From: CAZWEZ01 sp964632795
GTDB taxonomy: Bacteria; Pseudomonadota; Alphaproteobacteria; Rhodospirillales; 2-02-FULL-58-16
Assembly: GCA_964632795.1 (NCBI GenBank)
Contig: CAZWEZ010000003.1
Coordinates: 1-64,000 of the forward strand
Direction of reading: 5' to 3'
DNA: 64,000 nucleotides
Shown: in pieces, positions 42,453 to 51,363 of the stretch
Position numbering within the stretch: position 1 is the first letter of the stretch
Layout of the letters: the number at the start of each line of letters is the position of its first letter
The notes under the pieces: model-generated
Seen by the model: the letters and a program-made list of their open reading frames with translations, nothing else
Databases searched by the model: none
What the model was told of the DNA's origin: nothing
Translations under genes and position numbers: made by a program

Positions 42453-44327
42453 TCACGTATCGCGCAGCTTCCGCTTGCCGAAGGTGGGCTGGGCCTCGGG
42501 GATCGGCGGCATCTGCCAGGAGCCGGTCAGGGGCACCGCCGTGTCGCGGTTGATGAGGACGTCGATCACGGTCGGCACGTTGGAACGGATCGCCTCCTTG
42601 TAGGCGTCCCCGAACTGGTCGGGATGCTCGATTCGGATGCCGCGCGCCCCCATCGCTTCCGCCATCATCGCGAAGTCCGGGTTCCACAGTTCGCCCGTCT
42701 TTTCCTTGACGAAGCTGGTGCCGATCTCGCGGCCGTCCAGGAAGAACCGTTGCAAGTCGCGGATGCAGGCGATCGAGAAGTTGTTCTGGATCACCCACAC
42801 GGCGGGGATGTCGTATTCGACGGCGGTGGCCACGGCGTGGGGCGTCATCATGAAGCCGCCGTCGCCGCACAGGGTCACGCATGGCGAATCGGGACGGGCC
42901 AGCTTGGCCCCCAGGACGCCGCTGACCCCGAACCCCATGGCGGCGAAGCCGCCGGCGGTGAGGTGGTTGCCCGGGACCTGCGAATGCCAGTACTGCTCCG
43001 ACCACGCCATGCAGTTGCCGACGTCGGCCACCATCACCGTGTCCTTGGGCGAGATCTTGCGCATGTCGTGCATCATCCGGCGCGGGTCGATGGGGACCTC
43101 GGTGTTGTCGGCGTAGGGATCGACGAAGTTGCGCCAGTCGGTCTTGTACTGTTCGATCTCGGCCTTCCAGGTATTGCCGAAGCCGTGCTTGCGGCCCTTG
43201 GCCCGGGCCGCGTTCAGCATCTGGGCGAGGAAGCTCTTGGCGTCGGCGACGATGCCCAGCTCGACCGGGTAGTTGCGGCCGATCTCCTCGATGTCGAGGT
43301 CGACCTGGATCAGCTTGGTCGGCGGGATGTTGTAGACGTAGCCGGGCAGCCACGAGGAGGTGTGGAGGTCGTTGAAGCGGGCGCCGATGGCGAGGATGAC
43401 GTCGGCGTTGCGGGCCGCCTCGTTGGCCGGGTACTCGCCCCACACGCCGGCCACCCCCAGGTAGAGTTCGTGGGAGGCGAGGATCGTGTCCTTGCCCATG
43501 AAGGTGGTGTAAACCGGGATGTCCAGATACTCGGCCAGCGCCCTCAGTTCCTCCCGCGCGTCGCCGATATGGACCCCGCCGCCGGCCAGGATCAGGGGGC
43601 GGCGGGTTCCGACCAGCATGTCCAGCGCCTTGTCGATGGCGGCGTCGGAGGCCGGTGCCCGCCAGCTCACCTTGCTCGATTGGTTCTCGGGGTCGGGGAC
43701 CTCGACGGCGGCGGTCTCGATGTAGAGGTTGTAAGGCATGTCGAAGTGGACCGGGCCGGGCCGCCCGCCGCGCATCAGCGTGAAGGCGGCGGGCAGGGCC
43801 TTGCACAGGTCCTCGACCTTGCGGATGCGCCACGACTTCTTGACGATCGGCGCGAAGAAGGACGACATGTCGCCCTTGAACCGGTAGTCGTCCTGCAGGG
43901 CGCCGCTGTCGAACTGGGTGGTCGGGACCTGGCCGGTGATCAGGAAGAACGCCGAGTAGTCGTAGAATGCGTTGGCCACCGCGATCATCATGTTCATCGG
44001 CCCCGGGCCGGTCGAGGTGTAGACCGCCAGCGGCTTGCCGGTCAGCCGGAAATAGGCGTCGGCCATGAAGCCGGCGGTCTGCTCGATGCGCGGCGAGATA
44101 TGGCGGATCTTGTCGGTCCGGTCGTAGATCGCGTCGAGCAGGCCGATGGCGCCATGGCCGGCGTAGCCGAACAGGTAGGGAACCTTCTCCTTGACCAGGT
44201 ATTCGGCGATGATTTCGTTGCCGCGGAGCTCGTTGGTGGTGCTTTGGTAGGAGCTGCTTTGATAGGAACCGCCCTGGTAGGAGCCGCCTTGATAGGTGCT
44301 GCTCTGATACTTGCTGGTTCTCTGCAT
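42453..44327 (-). CDS. Thiamine-diphosphate-dependent enzyme (acetolactate synthase-like) with a repetitive N-terminal tail
   Basis: A 624-residue ThDP enzyme with the three-domain layout of the acetolactate synthase/benzaldehyde lyase family. The cofactor-activating Glu is probably Glu82 in SPRIEQTAGFMADAY, and the ThDP/Mg motif is GDGGFMMTP with the downstream NN in WVIQNNFS. The central domain contains RRPLILAGGGVHIGDAREELR. Residues 7-31 are five pentapeptides of type YQ[SG][SG][ST], an extension absent from usual family members and encoded by 15-base tandem repeats. It could carboligate or decarboxylate a 2-keto acid made from the compound imported by the adjacent Liv system; the substrate is unknown. 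Confidence 0.87.
   Translation of the reverse strand: MQRTSKYQSSTYQGGSYQGGSYQSSSYQSTTNELRGNEIIAEYLVKEKVPYLFGYAGHGAIGLLDAIYDRTDKIRHISPRIEQTAGFMADAYFRLTGKPLAVYTSTGPGPMNMMIAVANAFYDYSAFFLITGQVPTTQFDSGALQDDYRFKGDMSSFFAPIVKKSWRIRKVEDLCKALPAAFTLMRGGRPGPVHFDMPYNLYIETAAVEVPDPENQSSKVSWRAPASDAAIDKALDMLVGTRRPLILAGGGVHIGDAREELRALAEYLDIPVYTTFMGKDTILASHELYLGVAGVWGEYPANEAARNADVILAIGARFNDLHTSSWLPGYVYNIPPTKLIQVDLDIEEIGRNYPVELGIVADAKSFLAQMLNAARAKGRKHGFGNTWKAEIEQYKTDWRNFVDPYADNTEVPIDPRRMMHDMRKISPKDTVMVADVGNCMAWSEQYWHSQVPGNHLTAGGFAAMGFGVSGVLGAKLARPDSPCVTLCGDGGFMMTPHAVATAVEYDIPAVWVIQNNFSIACIRDLQRFFLDGREIGTSFVKEKTGELWNPDFAMMAEAMGARGIRIEHPDQFGDAYKEAIRSNVPTVIDVLINRDTAVPLTGSWQMPPIPEAQPTFGKRKLRDT
44235..44309 (-). repeat. 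Five 15-bp tandem repeats encoding YQ-type pentapeptides
   Basis: Seventy-five bases made of five 15-base units, each reading on the plus strand like GG(A/T)(G/A)C(C/T)GC(T/C)(T/C)TG(A/G)TA. They encode the Tyr-Gln-rich tail at residues 7-31 of the ThDP enzyme. Copy number could vary by slippage. Confidence 0.85.
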
Positions 44328-44442
44328 CAGTCTTCACTCTTTATCCTTAATGGCCATCGCGCTTGGGATATCTTTATCCCGTTGGCGGCGCCGAATGCGT
44401 CCGCAGCGATAAAAAAAATACTCGATGTCATATTGGCAGAGT

Positions 44443-44513
44443 CCGCGAAATGCATTTCGCGGGCCTTTGTATTGAGATTGTATTGCCGAAACCGGGTTTG
44501 CGCGCAAACCCGG
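44443..44513. promoter_or_regulatory. Two perfect palindromes in the divergent promoter region
   Basis: The 272-base gap between the ThDP gene (minus) and the binding-protein gene (plus) contains a 20-bp perfect palindrome with half-site CCGCGAAATG (44443-44462) and a 22-bp perfect palindrome with half-site CCGGGTTTGCG (44492-44513). Their centres are 50 bases apart, close to five helical turns. They are good candidates for operators serving both directions, or for hairpins in the leader RNAs. Confidence 0.6.
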
Positions 44514-44600
44514 CGCCGTTCCGGAATGGGGCGGATCGTCGTCGAGGTGACGGCAGGCGTTATTGAGAGTTCAGTCCTTGAAGGGAGGCTGTCGAGAATC

Positions 44601-45857
44601 ATGAAAAAATTGATCACCGCACTGGCGGCGGGGTTTGCCCTGGTCGTCCTACTGGTCCAGCCGGGCGTGGCCGCCGAAAAACTCAAGGTCGGCGTTCTGG
44701 CGACCCTCGAAGGCACTTACACCGTCCTCGGCGAGGACGGCGTGCGTGGCTTCAAGGTCGCGCTCAAGCAGTTCGGCGGCAAGGCCGGCGGACGGGAAAT
44801 CGAGGTCATCATCGGGGCGACCGACGCCAGCCCGGATTCGGCCATCCGCGCGGTCCGCAAGCTGGTCGAGCAGGACAAGGTCGACTTCATCATCGGCCCG
44901 CTTTCCGGCTCCGAGGGCATCGCCGTCAAGAACTACGCCCATACCCAGCCCCAGGTGACCATCCTGAACGGCATCTCGGCCGCCCAGGAGACCACCTACG
45001 TCGATCCGGCGCCCAATTACTTCCGCTTCAATACCGACGGCGCCCAGTGGTCGGCCGGTTTGGGTAAATACGTCTACCACGACAAGGGCTATCGCACGGT
45101 GGCGACGATCGGCGAGGACTACTCCTTCGTCTACACCCAGGTCTTTGGCTTCGTCCTCGAGTTCTGCGGCGAGGGCGGAATCATCACCGAACGGCTCTGG
45201 GTGCCTCTGGGGACCAAGGACTTCGCCTCGATCATCGCCGCGCTGCCCGACGACGTCGACGCCATCTACCTCGGGCTCGGCGGCGGCGACGCGGTCAACT
45301 TCCTCAACCAGTACCAGCAGGCCGGCGGCGACGCCGCCCTGATCGGCGGCTCGATCATGGCCGACCAGACGGTGATGTCCTCCAAGGGCAGCGCCAAGAA
45401 GGCGCTGATAGGCACCCCCGCCTCGGGGCCCCAGGCCGACACCTGGGACAATCCCAAATGGCAGGCTTACGTCAAGGCCTACCAGGACGCCTTCCCACCC
45501 GAAGAGCGGTTCCCCGGCCCGTCGCTGCTGGCGACCGGCTACTACAATGCCGCCACCGCCGCCTTCACCGTGCTCGACATGATCGGCGGCGACCTCAGCG
45601 ACGGTCACAAGAAGTTCCGCGCCGAACTGTCCAAGCTCGAGCTCGACGCGCCCAACGGAAAGATCACCCTCGATCACAACCGTCAGGCCATCGGCAACAA
45701 CTTCGTCACCGAGGTCTTCGAGGACGCCAACGGCGAATTGATGAACAAGCTGGTCAAGATCATCCCCAACGTGAACCAGACGCTGGGCATGGACCCGGCC
45801 ACGTTTGCCACGATCGGCCTCCCCGGACGCGATATTCCGGAGTGCAAGAAGTACTGA
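44601..45857 (+). CDS. Branched-chain amino acid-type ABC substrate-binding protein (LivK-like)
   Basis: A 418-residue periplasmic binding protein (Peripla_BP_6). The signal peptide is MKKLITALAAGFALVVLLVQ followed by PGVAAEKLK. The mature part begins VGVLATLEGTYTVLGEDGVRGFKVALKQFGGKAGG and contains TDASPDSAIRAVRKLVEQDKVDFIIGPLSG, the typical first lobe. The ATG at 44601 has GGGAGG 12 bases upstream; a much longer in-frame reading from 42624 runs antisense through the ThDP gene and is rejected. Members of this family bind amino acids, amides, urea or aromatic acids. The permease and ATPase genes follow after two intervening genes. Confidence 0.92.
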   Translation: MKKLITALAAGFALVVLLVQPGVAAEKLKVGVLATLEGTYTVLGEDGVRGFKVALKQFGGKAGGREIEVIIGATDASPDSAIRAVRKLVEQDKVDFIIGPLSGSEGIAVKNYAHTQPQVTILNGISAAQETTYVDPAPNYFRFNTDGAQWSAGLGKYVYHDKGYRTVATIGEDYSFVYTQVFGFVLEFCGEGGIITERLWVPLGTKDFASIIAALPDDVDAIYLGLGGGDAVNFLNQYQQAGGDAALIGGSIMADQTVMSSKGSAKKALIGTPASGPQADTWDNPKWQAYVKAYQDAFPPEERFPGPSLLATGYYNAATAAFTVLDMIGGDLSDGHKKFRAELSKLELDAPNGKITLDHNRQAIGNNFVTEVFEDANGELMNKLVKIIPNVNQTLGMDPATFATIGLPGRDIPECKKY

Positions 45858-45880
45858 TCCGGATCGACTGACGGAGGATC

Positions 45881-45910
45881 GGCGCCGTGTCCCCCTTGGG
45901 GCATGGCGCC
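45881..45910 (+). terminator. GC-rich stem-loop after the binding-protein gene
   Basis: GGCGCCGTG and CCCC pair with GGGG and CATGGCGCC around a short CTT loop, with one bulged T and one G-T wobble. There is no T run. It resembles the hairpins that let a binding protein be made in excess of downstream genes. Confidence 0.55.
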
Positions 45911-45975
45911 GCCTCCGCCAGCCGTGACTTTCCGGTGATGGCCGCGCGGGACCTCTGGGGGGGGAGCGAAGCCTT

Positions 45976-47109
45976 ATGTCCTTGATCGGTTATCTGACCA
46001 AGATCCACTTCGCCGAGGGTATTGTCGGCGACGTCCTGCCCTGCGAACTGGAACGGCTCGGCATTCGGCACGTGTTCCTGGTGACCGACGAGGGCGCCGT
46101 CGAAAACGGCCTTTTCGAGCGCGTCAAACCGGCCATCCCGACCAACATTTCGGTCACCCTTTACGATCAGACTCCGGAGAACCCGACCGAATCCGCATCG
46201 ATCGCCGCAACCGAAATCTACGACCTCGAAGGCTGCGACGGAATCATCGCCCTGGGAGGCGGATCGGCGATCGACCTCGCCAAGGTAGTCGGGCTTCTCG
46301 CCAGCCATGACGGCCGACTGTCCACCTACGCCGTGGACGAGGGCGGAATCACCAGGATCCGCGACGTGTTGCCGCCGATCATCGCCATCCCGACGACCGC
46401 CGGCACCGGTTCGGAGGTCGGACGCTTCGCCCTCATCGTGGATAACGCCGGGCGCAAGCTCGGCCTGGTCAGTCCCCATCTCATCCCGATGGTCGCCATC
46501 TGCGATCCCGAGTTGACGGTGACCCTGAATCCGTTCCTGACCGCGGCCACGGGGATGGACGCCCTGACCCATTGCATCGAAACCTTCATCGCCACGGCCT
46601 ATAACCCGCCGGCCGACGGAATCGCTCTCGACGGCCTCAAGCGGGCCGCCGCGAACATCGAACTGGCGGTCGAGAACGGCAGGAACATCCACGCCCGGCG
46701 CGAGATGATGGCGGCGGCGATGGAAGGGGCGCTGGCGCTTCAGAAGGGGTTGGGCGGGGTTCACGCGATCAGCCACGCCTTGTACGACATCGACGGCCAC
46801 CGGTTCCATCACGGCACCCTGAACGCCGTCCTGCTGCCCTATGTCCTCGAATTCAACGAGCCGGCCGTCGGGGAGCGTTACGACGACCTGAAACTGGCCA
46901 TGAAACTGAACAACGGCGCCGACCTGGGCGACCACATCAGGCGCCTCAACGAACGCATCGACCTGCCGGCGTCGCTGTGCGAAATGGGGGTCGACCTGGC
47001 GGCGATCGACCGCGCGGCGCCCCTCGCCGAGCGGGACCACACCAACGCCACCAACCCGCGGAAGGCCTCGGCGGCCGACTATCGCGACATCATGCGCGCG
47101 GCCTTGTAA
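45976..47109 (+). CDS. Iron-containing alcohol dehydrogenase
   Basis: A 377-residue group III alcohol dehydrogenase. Family features are the NAD-binding GGGSAIDLAKVVGLL, AIPTTAGTGSEVGRFALI, ATGMDALTHCIETFIA, and metal-binding histidines in GVHAISHALYD and HRFHHGTLNAVLLP. Such enzymes interconvert alcohols with aldehydes, semialdehydes or keto acids. It could act on the product of the ThDP enzyme or of the molybdenum hydroxylase in this cluster. It lies between livK and the regulator, with a 118-base leader that contains a stem-loop. Confidence 0.93.
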   Translation: MSLIGYLTKIHFAEGIVGDVLPCELERLGIRHVFLVTDEGAVENGLFERVKPAIPTNISVTLYDQTPENPTESASIAATEIYDLEGCDGIIALGGGSAIDLAKVVGLLASHDGRLSTYAVDEGGITRIRDVLPPIIAIPTTAGTGSEVGRFALIVDNAGRKLGLVSPHLIPMVAICDPELTVTLNPFLTAATGMDALTHCIETFIATAYNPPADGIALDGLKRAAANIELAVENGRNIHARREMMAAAMEGALALQKGLGGVHAISHALYDIDGHRFHHGTLNAVLLPYVLEFNEPAVGERYDDLKLAMKLNNGADLGDHIRRLNERIDLPASLCEMGVDLAAIDRAAPLAERDHTNATNPRKASAADYRDIMRAAL

Positions 47110-47181
47110 GGGGCCAGCGGTTTGCAATTTGCTTTCGATGCCGGGTACGGGTTAGGCTGAGCCTCCATAAGTAATAAATCA

Positions 47182-47217
47182 AAGGGCTCCGAGGCAATAA
47201 AATTACTCCAAGGGCTC
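47182..47217 (+). promoter_or_regulatory. Direct repeats AAGGGCTC upstream of the AraC gene
   Basis: AAGGGCTC occurs at 47182-47189 and 47210-47217, 28 bases apart, in the 146-base gap before the regulator gene. Paired direct repeats are the usual form of AraC-type binding sites, so autoregulation is possible. Confidence 0.35.
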
Positions 47218-47255
47218 TTTCGGGCAGGGGCAGGCCTGCCTTTGGGAGGCGGGGA

Positions 47256-48086
47256 ATGAGTACAGCCATTTCAGTCTATCATGGAGAGTTCGGACGCGCC
47301 TCGCTCTACTACCTCGACAAACCCATCATCAAGCACGCCCATCGCGAAGCCCACCTGACGTTCCACCTTCAGGGCACGCCCGCGGGAATGGAAATATCCG
47401 ACAAGCCCTGTCGGGTCTGGGAGCAACAGGGTGCGGCGGTCAATTCGTGGCAGCTTCACAACTACAATCCGGGCGTAAGGAACGCCGGGCAACACCTGCT
47501 GGTTATGTACATCGAGCCGTCCTGGTTCGTCGATTACAGCCGCTCGTTTACCGGCTCGCTGAAGTTCGGCCGCTCCGAGATCGAAGTGACGCCGGCGATC
47601 GGCAACCTGATCCAGAAGGTCGTCTCCTTGCTCCTCGACGGCGGGACGACGGATATGTTCGACGGCTATCTCTTCAAGTTGACCGACGAAAGCTTCACCC
47701 AGTCCCATCAATGGACGCCGGGGCCCCCCCAGCTCGATCTCAAGCCGAAGATCAACGACTTCCGGGTTCGCAAGTCGATCAAGCTGATGACCGAGAACAT
47801 CGGCAACGAGATCGACATGGGGAAGATCGCCACCGAATCAGGCCTCTCGCGGCCCCATTTCTTCAAGCTGTTCCGCGACCAGATGGGGGTGACGCCGAAG
47901 CTCTACTGGAACACCATCCGCATGGAAAAGGCGCTGTACGACCTGACCGAAACCCCCAAGTACATCACCGATATCGGCTTCGACCTGGGGTTCTCGTCGC
48001 AAAGCAGTTTCTCGCGGTTTTTCGCCCTCAACGCGGGCATGTCGCCGACCGACTACCGGCGCGTCGCCCACGTCCTCAATTCCTGA
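47256..48086 (+). CDS. AraC-family transcriptional regulator
   Basis: A 276-residue regulator with an N-terminal cupin-like sensing domain (residues about 1-160, including HAHREAHLTFHLQGTPAG) and a C-terminal AraC double helix-turn-helix: IDMGKIATESGLSRPHFFKLFRDQMG for the first and TDIGFDLGFSSQSSFSRFFALNAGMSPTDYRR for the second. A GGGAGG site precedes the ATG. Its place between the dehydrogenase and the permease genes makes it the probable regulator of this cluster. The inducer is presumably the imported substrate or a product. Confidence 0.93.
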   Translation: MSTAISVYHGEFGRASLYYLDKPIIKHAHREAHLTFHLQGTPAGMEISDKPCRVWEQQGAAVNSWQLHNYNPGVRNAGQHLLVMYIEPSWFVDYSRSFTGSLKFGRSEIEVTPAIGNLIQKVVSLLLDGGTTDMFDGYLFKLTDESFTQSHQWTPGPPQLDLKPKINDFRVRKSIKLMTENIGNEIDMGKIATESGLSRPHFFKLFRDQMGVTPKLYWNTIRMEKALYDLTETPKYITDIGFDLGFSSQSSFSRFFALNAGMSPTDYRRVAHVLNS

Positions 48087-48473
48087 ATTTCCGACGGCTC
48101 CCGCCACGGGCCCCCGGGGCCATGATCGGCGGCGGCGACGAGCCCCGGGAGCGGCTTCCCGGAGTGCCGGGGATTCCCCCGCATTAGCGCGCCATGCAAC
48201 GGTTTCGGGGATTCCGGGCGGCGCCATCGCAGACTCCGGACTCGCTAGAAAAAGACTACATGGTATGTTCTCATCCAAGGCCATGTTCTAGTTTGTTATT
48301 CAAGACGCGCGATCGGACAAGCGCGGAACAACGACGGGGAGGAACGAATTGGGAATGTATCGGTCCCGGACAACATCCCCCTGTCGTCGAGCGCCGGCCG
48401 CCGGATCGGCCGTTCGGGCCGGGCGACGGTTTCCCTTGCGCCCGATCATGGGACAGCCGCCGGGAGGGACGGG
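48087..48473. other. Intergenic region before the permease genes
   Basis: No gene recognised in 387 bases. Around 48240-48300 the sequence turns A+T-richer and contains ATGTTCT twice (48265-48271 and 48283-48289, 18 bases apart), a possible activator site for the AraC-type regulator just upstream. The stretch likely contains the promoter of the large downstream operon. Confidence 0.45.
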
Positions 48474-49484
48474 TTGATCAAGTTCGCCGAACGGCATCCC
48501 ATCTGGTCGATCATCATTTTCCTGGCCGTCATCGTGCTCCTGTGGCTGATCGTCGCGCCGTGGCCCAAGGAACTGACCTCGGTGATCGGGCGCAAGAAGG
48601 TCTTCCTCAACGCGCTGTTCAACGGCATCACCCTCGGCGGGCTCTATTTCCTGGTCGCCAGCGGGTTCACCCTGATCTTCGGCCTGATGCGGAACGTCAA
48701 CCTGGCCCACGGCTCGCTCTACCTGCTGGGCGGATACATCGGCTACACGATCTCCGATTTGACCGGGTCCTGGCTGTTCAGCTTCGTGGTCGCGTTCATC
48801 GCCATGGCCCTGCTCGGCATCGTCCTCCAGCTCGTCGTCTTCCGCCGCATGGAAGGCGAAGACCTGCGCCAGACCCTGGTCACGATCGGCATCTCGATCG
48901 TGCTTGCCGATGTGTATCTCTGGATCTGGGGCGGTGACTTCTACCAGATCCTGGCCCCCGACTGGCTGTTCGGACCGATCAAGCTGCCGCTGATCACGGC
49001 GGTCAAGAGTTCGGGCCAGGTGGTCTACCTGAAGTACCCGATGGTCCGGATCTTCATCTTCTGCGCCTCGGCCGTCATCGGCGTCCTGATCTGGCTGGTC
49101 CTCAACAAGAGCCGGATCGGAATGATGGTCCGGGCCGGCGTCGACGACCGCGAGATGCTGTCCGCCTCGGGGATCAGGATCCAGTACGTGTTCGTCGCCG
49201 TGTTCGCCTTCGGGGCCGGGCTGGCGGGAATCGCCGGGGTGGTCGGCGGGACTTTCCAGTCCCTGGCCCCGGGCGAGGACATGCGGTTCCTGCTGTCCTC
49301 GCTGGTGGTGGTCATCGTCGGCGGCATGGGGAGCATTCCCGGCGCCGCCCTGGGGGCCCTGCTGATCGGCCTCTCCGAGCAGTTCGGGTCGGTCTATATG
49401 CCGACCTACGCGGTGGTCCTCACCTTCCTGATCATGGTCCTGGTCCTGGCCTTCAGGCCCCAGGGACTGTTGGGCAACCGGTGA
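48474..49484 (+). CDS. Branched-chain amino acid-type ABC permease (LivH-like)
   Basis: A 336-residue membrane permease with about eight spans and the LivH hallmarks LFNGITLGGLYFLVASGFTLIFGLMRNVNLAHGSLYLLG and GIRIQYVFVAVFAFGAGLAGIAGVV followed by LSSLVVVIVGGMGSIPGAALGALLIG. Translation probably starts at TTG 48474, which has a strong GGGAGGG site; no ATG occurs close by. An extra N-terminal span of about 25 residues precedes the family core. Its stop overlaps the next gene's GTG. Confidence 0.92.
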   Translation: MIKFAERHPIWSIIIFLAVIVLLWLIVAPWPKELTSVIGRKKVFLNALFNGITLGGLYFLVASGFTLIFGLMRNVNLAHGSLYLLGGYIGYTISDLTGSWLFSFVVAFIAMALLGIVLQLVVFRRMEGEDLRQTLVTIGISIVLADVYLWIWGGDFYQILAPDWLFGPIKLPLITAVKSSGQVVYLKYPMVRIFIFCASAVIGVLIWLVLNKSRIGMMVRAGVDDREMLSASGIRIQYVFVAVFAFGAGLAGIAGVVGGTFQSLAPGEDMRFLLSSLVVVIVGGMGSIPGAALGALLIGLSEQFGSVYMPTYAVVLTFLIMVLVLAFRPQGLLGNR

Positions 49485-50584
49485 GAGCGATGGCACGGCA
49501 AAGACACCACGGAGAATCGCCGACGCCCGGCCAGGGGGAGCTGCCGGTCTGGATCCGCAAGATCCACCCGGTGGTCTGGCTGGTCATCCTGTTCCTTCTG
49601 TTCCTGCCGACGTTCACCAACAATTTCATCCAGCTCCAGATCTTCGGCTGGAGCTTCATCCTCGGCATGATCGCGCTGAGCCTGATGTTCCTGGCCGGCT
49701 ACGGCGGGATGATATCGCTGGTCCAGATGACGGTCGCCGGGTGCGCCGGATACATGGCGGCGATCTTCGGCGACAGCGCCGTGACCACGATCAGCCTGGG
49801 TTGGGTGTGGTGGGTGTCCCTCCCCATCGCCCTGGCCATCGCGGTGGTGTTCGGGACCATCTCGGGCGCCCTGGCGGTGCGCACCGAAGGCATCTACACG
49901 CTCATGATCACGCTTGCCATCGCCGCCGCGTTCTTCTACTTCACCCGCCAGAACTACGTCATCTTCAACGGCTTCAGCGGCTTCAACGCGCTCAAGCCGC
50001 CGGCCGTCTTCGGCGTCGATTGGCGCCATCCGACGGTGTTCTACTACCTGACCCTGTTCTGCGCCGGCTTCAGCTTCCTGGCCGTGCGCTACGTCTCGCG
50101 CTCGCCCTTCGGCCTCGCCCTCCAGGGGATCCGGGACAACGCCCGGCGGATGTCGGCGCTCGGCTTCAACGTGACCGCCCACCGCATCGCCGCCTATTCC
50201 TTCGCGGCGCTGATCGCCGGCGTCGCCGGGATCCTGCTGTCGTGGTTGAACGGCCAGATCTCGCCCGGGACCGCGGGCATCGGTCCGGTGATCGACATCC
50301 TGGTGATCGCCGTGATCGGCGGCCTGCGCCATCCGATCGGGCCCTTCATCGGCGCCCTGGTCTACGTCCTGCTCAAGACCTTCGCCATCGACCTTCTCCA
50401 GGGACTCGGTTTCGACAGCCTACGCTTCAACTTGGTGGTCGGTCTCGGCTTCCTGGCCATCGTCTTCTATTCTCCGGACGGCGTTCTGGGGCTGTGGGAG
50501 CGCTGGCGCCGTTCGAACCGCCTATTGCGCAAGCGCGACGACCTGCCCCGGCCGGCCGGGGCCGCCACGGGAGACGAGTCGTGA
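49481..50584 (+). CDS. Branched-chain amino acid-type ABC permease (LivM-like)
   Basis: A 367-residue permease with about ten hydrophobic segments. LivM features include LAGYGGMISLVQMTVAGCAGYMAAI, SPFGLALQGIRDNARRMSALGFNVTAHRIAAYSFAALIAGVAGIL and GPFIGALVYVLLKTF. GTG at 49481 overlaps the LivH stop (GTGA), and ATG at 49490 is equally possible. The N-terminus has a short charged cytoplasmic extension. The ATPase gene starts inside its stop codon, so the transporter genes are tightly coupled. Confidence 0.92.
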   Translation: MRAMARQRHHGESPTPGQGELPVWIRKIHPVVWLVILFLLFLPTFTNNFIQLQIFGWSFILGMIALSLMFLAGYGGMISLVQMTVAGCAGYMAAIFGDSAVTTISLGWVWWVSLPIALAIAVVFGTISGALAVRTEGIYTLMITLAIAAAFFYFTRQNYVIFNGFSGFNALKPPAVFGVDWRHPTVFYYLTLFCAGFSFLAVRYVSRSPFGLALQGIRDNARRMSALGFNVTAHRIAAYSFAALIAGVAGILLSWLNGQISPGTAGIGPVIDILVIAVIGGLRHPIGPFIGALVYVLLKTFAIDLLQGLGFDSLRFNLVVGLGFLAIVFYSPDGVLGLWERWRRSNRLLRKRDDLPRPAGAATGDES

Positions 50585-51363
50585 AGACGGTCGCCGAAAG
50601 ATTGTCGGTGGCCGGGGACGCTTATGCGCTGGAGCTGAACGGCGTGAGCCGGCTGTTCGGGGCGCTGACCGCGCTGGCGGACATCAACATGCAGGTCCGG
50701 GCCGGAGAGAAGCGGGCCGTACTCGGTTCCAACGGCGCCGGCAAGACCACGCTGTTCAACTGCATCACGGGGGACTATTACCCGAGCGCCGGACGCATCC
50801 GCTTCTTCGGCCAGGACGTCACCCGCATCCCGCCCCACGAGCGAATCCGCAAGGGGTTGCGACGGACCTACCAGACCTCGCTGCTGTTCCATAATCTGAG
50901 CGTTCTCGACAACGTCTATCTGGCCTGCCGGGGGGTGTCCCGGGGGCGCTTCTCGCTGTTTAGGACGCGGCGCTCGGACGCCATGATGCATTCGGCCGAG
51001 GAACTGGTCGAGGCCGTCCACCTCCTGGACGTCAAGTTCCAGAAGGTGGGCGAGCTGAGCTACGGCCAGCAGCGTCAGTTGGAGATCGCCCTGGCCCTCG
51101 CCGTGGTCCCGCGTTTCGTGTTGTTCGACGAGCCGGCGGCCGGCCTGTCGCCGCCCGAACGCGCCGAGTTGATCGAGATTCTCAAGTCGCTTCCCGCCCA
51201 CATGGGGTTCATCATCATCGAGCACGACATGGATGTCGCCCTCCGGGTGGTCGAATCGGTGACCGTGATGCACAACGGCTCGATCTTCAAGGAAGGCTCG
51301 CCCGAGGAGATCGAAGCCGATCCGGAGGTCCAGGAGTTGTACCTGGGTAAGAGACATGGCTGA
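50581..51363 (+). CDS. Branched-chain amino acid-type ABC ATP-binding protein (LivG-like)
   Basis: A 260-residue ATPase. Walker A is GSNGAGKTTLF, the signature is LSYGQQRQLEIA (the LSYG variant usual for LivG), Walker B is RFVLFDEPAAGLSP and the switch is IEHDMDVA. The loop reading RTYQTSLLFHNLSVLDNVYLA is a LivG-type Q-loop region. It starts at GTG 50581, overlapping the LivM stop, and its own end overlaps the LivF-Tm-1 start. Confidence 0.92.
   Translation: MKTVAERLSVAGDAYALELNGVSRLFGALTALADINMQVRAGEKRAVLGSNGAGKTTLFNCITGDYYPSAGRIRFFGQDVTRIPPHERIRKGLRRTYQTSLLFHNLSVLDNVYLACRGVSRGRFSLFRTRRSDAMMHSAEELVEAVHLLDVKFQKVGELSYGQQRQLEIALALAVVPRFVLFDEPAAGLSPPERAELIEILKSLPAHMGFIIIEHDMDVALRVVESVTVMHNGSIFKEGSPEEIEADPEVQELYLGKRHG

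Noticed and set aside
42624..44600. Long plus-strand frame continuous with the LivK-like gene (1077 codons in total)
   Set aside because: It runs antisense through the ThDP enzyme; the LivK signal peptide and ribosome site fix the true start at 44601.
45881..45910. Stem-loop after the LivK-like gene considered as a riboswitch
   Set aside because: It is a simple hairpin with no conserved aptamer-like bulges; more likely an mRNA-stabilising or attenuating structure.
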